From Echinostoma caproni (lineage: Eukaryota > Platyhelminthes > Trematoda > Plagiorchiida > Echinostomatidae): a stretch of DNA of 64,000 nucleotides. Numbering within the stretch: position 1 is the stretch's first letter; each line of letters begins with the position of its first letter. The translations under genes and the position numbers were made by a program. Positions 56,501 through 62,500 of the stretch are shown here, piece after piece. The stretch spans positions 9,478-73,477 of the forward strand of contig UZAN01039451.1 of NCBI GenBank assembly GCA_900618425.1. The letters are read 5' to 3'. The notes under the pieces are model-generated. The model had not been told where the DNA came from. It saw nothing but the letters and a program-made list of their open reading frames with translations, and ran no database searches.

Positions 56501-59500
56501 TATTGCATTGTAAGGACAACGGAATATCTAATAAAGTGATTCATTTTTTACTACTTTAGTAAAACTAATAAAGAAATAATACACCAACTATAATTATAAA
56601 CTCGCGTACATGAACCGAACCCGCACATTCATAGTAGTCAATACTTCTGTAACTCTTTGTTCACAATAGTGATAAATGTTAAATTTGCTTTTTATTGATT
56701 CCAGTCTTGTCATATGAGACAGAAGCAGACAAATGCCCACGAAGTATCTGAAATAAACTTACGACCGCGGACTGAATTAGAATAATTCAGGGAGAAAACC
56801 AGAAGTTTCGTGAGGAAATGTGAAAGCAACTTCTACCAAACGACGAATTATTATGGCACAAAAACTTGGCAAACTTTTCTATTAACTGACAAATAAATGA
56901 TAAAATTTTGCAATATTTGATGTGTAAAATATTCAAACACTTACGTCCAACTTTTTTGATAAAGAAAATGCAATGGCAAACGTTTCAAATTATGCGAGTC
57001 AGGACGTCAATTGATTTTATATAACTCTGAATTTCAAACTGAAATTATTACTCATTGTTTGTTCCTCAATTTGTAAGATTATATTATGGCACAGTCTATT
57101 ATCTATTGTAACTGCAATGCTAAACAATTGATCACCCCAAATATAGCCACATATTGACAGCATATTATACCTAGCCTAGTTACAGACCAATATAATACAG
57201 CACGTAATTTCACAAGCACCTATCACGTATCAATAGACTTTACTTGGTCAGCAGTATACCTGTTTTGTGATTCCGGCAGAATTCCTTGCGTATACATGTT
57301 TGCTAGGTTCTCGGATTTTCCGAAAAATAGATTTCATCCATCGTGTTTTTCGTTTCACAGAGTATTTAAACTTAATTTGACAATCGCTTATGAGCGTTAG
57401 TCATGAATCACGGACCGATTGCGGATATAAGAGACAAAATGTTTTTGAATTTCGATACAATTTAGAGGTTATTAGAAAGAAAATATTCATAAATTTGTTT
57501 GATATAAAACTTACCACCGGGAGCTTAAAACCATAGAGTGCGTAGATAAGTAAAAAGATTTTAGTTCACTGTATTTAGGCAACATCGTAGGGTATAATTA
57601 GACCGGAAGTGTTAAACACATGATCTTTTATAACTGATCAGCTTATTCCTTATCCACATTTGGTAAACTGCAGAAAAGAGCAGATAAATCTTGTAACCTG
57701 ATACAACTACGCTGAACTTCAGAAATAGGCATGGCTTCATGTTTTTCATACTTCTGAGTTTTCACCCTAAAATACTTATGGTATTTTTAAAAATTCGTTT
57801 GACTTTAAAATAAAGTTACAAAGCAATCAATAGGGCGCCATGGAGAGGTGAAGTATGGATGTTCTATGAGGGTGTATATGGACGTAGTGCTCGTAGACTG
57901 GCTTCAAAGAAAAAAGTGCTATCTGCATTAATATCATCATTTTCGATTTATTAGTGCCATTTTGGACGTAATCCGGGACTTCAAATGCCAAGGTTCTTTA
58001 CTTCATTTTTTGGATAAAAGCGACATACAATATTGATAGGTATATTAGGTTGTTCCGCACTTATATTATTTCTCGCAGCCCTAATAATTATAGTAAGGTC
58101 TGAATATTTTGATCGCAATAGGTAGTAATTCGCCATACCTCTTTCTTTTTAAGAGAAACAATTAGAAGGGAGCAAGAACGTTTGCGATGACTCTTCTACT
58201 GGCTAATACACAAATTATTTAGTAGGGGAGGACATCATAACAAAGTGAAAAAGAAATAGTGAACAGTCCAGTTCCATGACCGGATTGTGTTCACAACTTG
58301 GTCCTCCCCATGTGCACTGGTATGAGCAGCATCCAGTCTTGGAACTGGAATATTGATTATTTTTATTCCACTCTGTCATGCTTTCTCCCCCTCCTACTTA
58401 TCAGCTTAATATAAAATTTGATATATTAGCCTCCAGAAAAATCACCTCATATGAGCTTGTCCACTACTGTGTGTTTTTATTACAATGCGCAGTGATGGTA
58501 TTTTCAGACGGACCTCTCAATATGCGTGCCCTGATTAGGCAGTTCCTTATTTGTTTCGAATTGTAATCTGGTATACTTCAGTTTTTCATCTTATACGGTA
58601 ATGAACAGGTTCAGATAATTTCGCGGGTAATAGCACTGAATTGAAAAAACCTCAGAATCCACTTCCTCGTTATTGTTTTGGAACGGTAGTTCTCGGAGGA
58701 ATTTTAGTTAAAATGAAATCCTTGTTTCCAGAGAAGTGCATTTGGAAAATGTCAACTGAAGGAGATTGCTTGTTTAAATCAAACTTCTCCTTTACATTCT
58801 TTGTATAACTTACGTCCAGCAGCTAAAAAGTTATGGAATCAGCAGATGATCGAAAGTTACAGGAGCTGTTATCCGGGTTACTGTAAATCATACATTTTAG
58901 TTACGGTTGACTGATTTCCAAAGAACCACCAAGCGCACTGCAAGGACGTTGCTGAACCGATCATTAGATTCAGTCAGTAGATGTGTCTAAAACTGGTTCA
59001 CAAAAACTATTCACTCTACTGCTGTTTAATCCAATTTATTATTTCGCTTTAAACAAAGTTCATTACTTTGCGGGACGTAATCAATAGTAGGACATTGAGA
59101 TGAGTCTGGTAAACTGCTTTTATTCACAATTCCAAACCTGGTAGGAATAAGCTAACTCTGGGAGGTTTTGCTCTAGTTTAGTAACTATTCAATTTTACAA
59201 CAACACAAACAACAGGACGGACGATGCGAGAAACGCAAAATTATCACAAAGGTATGGATTTGCAGGTATTCAGAAAGGTAACTCCATAATGTGCGCATAA
59301 TCTTCTCATCTAATTTTTTTAATCCTGGATTTGGTTTATATTACAGCTTCTCTGTTTGCAACAGTTATCATCAACGAGGGTACAGACACATTTCAGTGTT
59401 CCACAACAGATGCCGTTGTTTGTGATCACGTAAAGGGTCTATGTTTCTCGTGAGCAAACGTACAATAACATTAGGCTTAGGAGGACGCCATGGAAATAGA

Positions 59501-62500
59501 AGATTTCTATATGCAATTGTAGGGAGATGCGGCCAGAATAAATACCGCATTCAATTGATCTTGCACAAAACTTGAGCTTAGAACTTACGGCCACGTTCTG
59601 AAATCAAGAATGCATGATGATTAATTACAGCAGTCTGTTACCATGTTTTCAGTAGATGTATACAAAAACCAAAACACTTTATGAACTGTTATTTCAGTGA
59701 TTCATTTTTCACAAATACATACACCTTCGAATCTGTTGGAAGAACTTACCACCATTGGCTGGAGAGGGGAGGGAAATTGTATGCATTTAGAGAGGTCGTG
59801 GTGGAGTTTAATGACGAAACAACTAATACGCACACTCAAGTCACATCCGCTGTATCTATACTCAGCCTTCATTGATAAAGCCCATCAAGTGTGGTATCCG
59901 AATTCACTGCTTATCAGTTTCTCAAGTAGTTTCTCAAGTAGAAACTGATCTTGATCTGGTGCATTAAAACTTTGACGAAAATGAATAGAAACAGATGTGG
60001 TCTACGTCCGAACATAGATGTTTTATGCACATTAAATGACTTGGATACACTAACTGTTTTGTAAATGCAACTGTAACTTCGTCCCTGATAAACTCATTTT
60101 TATAATTTGCGTTATCGAACGTTGGTGCGAAATTATGATTTCTACAATTCTTCACTCACGTCCTATACTGGCTTTCTGTTAACTAGACTGATTTACCTAA
60201 GTTGACCCAAAACATAATTCGCCTCCATCCGTCTGCTATCCTGGTATTTGTTTTCATAAAAAGATATCCACATTAATTTAGAACAATTCATTAAAAACAT
60301 TTTGTCCGCCTACATATTCTGTTCGTTCGAGATTTACCACGGCAGAGCGAACAAAATAAAATTGCAAAAACGCTCGTTTGCAGTTATTCGTAATTATGCC
60401 AATATGTAATAATATCACCAATCAAGAACAAAGGAAAAAAATACACTAGGATTGATTTGATTAGCAGACCCAAGATCAGAATAATAAGGGTAACATAGTT
60501 GTTTATTCACCACTCCTGGTATTGAGACTCCAGTAGTTGAGTTGTTTGTGAGGTGTGGTGTGAGGCTTAAGCGCTTAGAGGAATGTAGAAGAGGTTGTAC
60601 CGAACAATACTGCCGTGGCACGTGACATATAACAGTCAATCTGCCTTGATAATCGACAAAGAAAGTAACTTATAAATGACGACGAAAACACATTCTCTTT
60701 CACAGTATCAGTTGTTTCATCTAAGTTTGAAGTCACTACTTTTATGAGTGACTTCATCGTTCTGGTGTTTATCCATGAGTCCATTTGAACAATCAAATTA
60801 TTGTGCATTTTAACTTATATGCGTTTTCATTATTCTTGCATGATTACGAATCAACTATCCGATCCTTGTGTTCCCAATATCTTCTAGGGAACGATTTAGA
60901 TAAAGTAGAGAAGCTACTGTGAGTTGACACAAGATTTTCGGCTGATGATGATTTTATATTAAATATATTAATAATATTATGATATCCTACATTAGATATT
61001 TCATTCTTCGGAATAAATATGCTCAATCCCGCAGAGATTTTAAAACTCATAATGACTAGTATCACAAGTGTTAAGTTACATTGCAAGAAGAAATTTCACG
61101 ATGCCACTGCAGATTTAGCCGAGCATGCGATTTGCTTCTAATTTATTAGTTTATGTCAAAAAACAGATACAGTTTAATCATTTAAAGTTTACTCACCTCC
61201 AGCGCCTTATACGCAGATTCGGATTTGAGGAAAACAAGCAAAATACACAAAATCAGATCGCAAAGGGAAATTAACATCTTACACCACAATGTTACTTATG
61301 ATACAATTTGTATACAAAGCGCTTTCTGACATACTGTTTTTCTTACATGCGTTGTTATTTATTTATTAAAAATAGGTTAAATATAAACTAAAGTTGGATC
61401 ATCATAAACGGTGAAAATCAACTGTGTTACGCTGAGTTTGCTGGACAGTGTTGTTATTGTGGCTTCATAGATATTTCCGGTATGATGAAGGTAACTTACA
61501 TCCACGTGCTGGACGCAACAAATGAAGGAAAAGCATTCGGAAGATATCGCAATTATGGATAGACAGGTGAATCTATGCAAATGAACAGCCTCATTTGAGC
61601 AGAGTAAATGACCAACTACTGTTGCTTCTATTTTAAAAATACGTAAATATGCTGGATATGTGTCTTGCATAGACAAACTGAGTTCCACACGAAACAAATG
61701 TCTCATACAAATTAAGTGTATTTCATTGAGTCATCCTTTTTCAAAGTTTTGCTGTTGTGATGTGTAATAAACTCCCTTGTCTGAGATAAATAAAAGAAAC
61801 GTTAGATTTTTAGGTAGACGTACTTGTTGTGTAATCCTAATTATAATGGTTACTATCACTCCAAATAGAAAGAACCAAAAAGGAGACTTTGATATTTCCT
61901 TTTTTACTGTACGTTTTAGGTTTTACTAGTGTGACACAACGGACTCTTAGGAGGGGATCACAAACTAAATGCAATCACAAACTTACGACCAGGTTCTACA
62001 AGAGAACAGACAAAAACATTAGTTGCAACGTCGAGCTATTTAATAGAGCTATTTGAGATCAATTAAGTTAAAACGAGGTGAAAACAGGAAATGCAGAAGT
62101 TCAGACTTCCTACGAATCAAAATCGTGATAACCTTATTTCTAGCAATATTCAACCGTGGGTTTATCTAACCTACTGGTTTATTACGCTTCTATTTGGTTA
62201 CCACTTTCACAGGTCTAACTCTACATTGTCCGTGAATTTGGAACTTGATTTATCAATAAACTTCATTTCCTCGAGCTTTAGAAAAAATAATGTGTAAGAA
62301 GGTACGGTGATTTGCACAGCAATATCCTGATCACATTTTTTTCAATATCCTTAATTATGCTATTTAAAAGATTCTTATGGGGAGGGCATAATCAGTGGTT
62401 GGTCAGATGATCTACATGATCCAGAACATGAGCAACCATCGCATTCATTTTGGAAAGCGACACGTCCACTATCTCAAACATGAGGTTGCAACTCAACAGA

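Noticed and set aside
60513..60521. TA-CCA-GGA-G relic
   Set aside because: Both flanking dinucleotides are wrong; relics of this kind (also 25895, 9660, 14602, 40907) are expected by chance, since CCN-GGN alone occurs many times in 64 kb.
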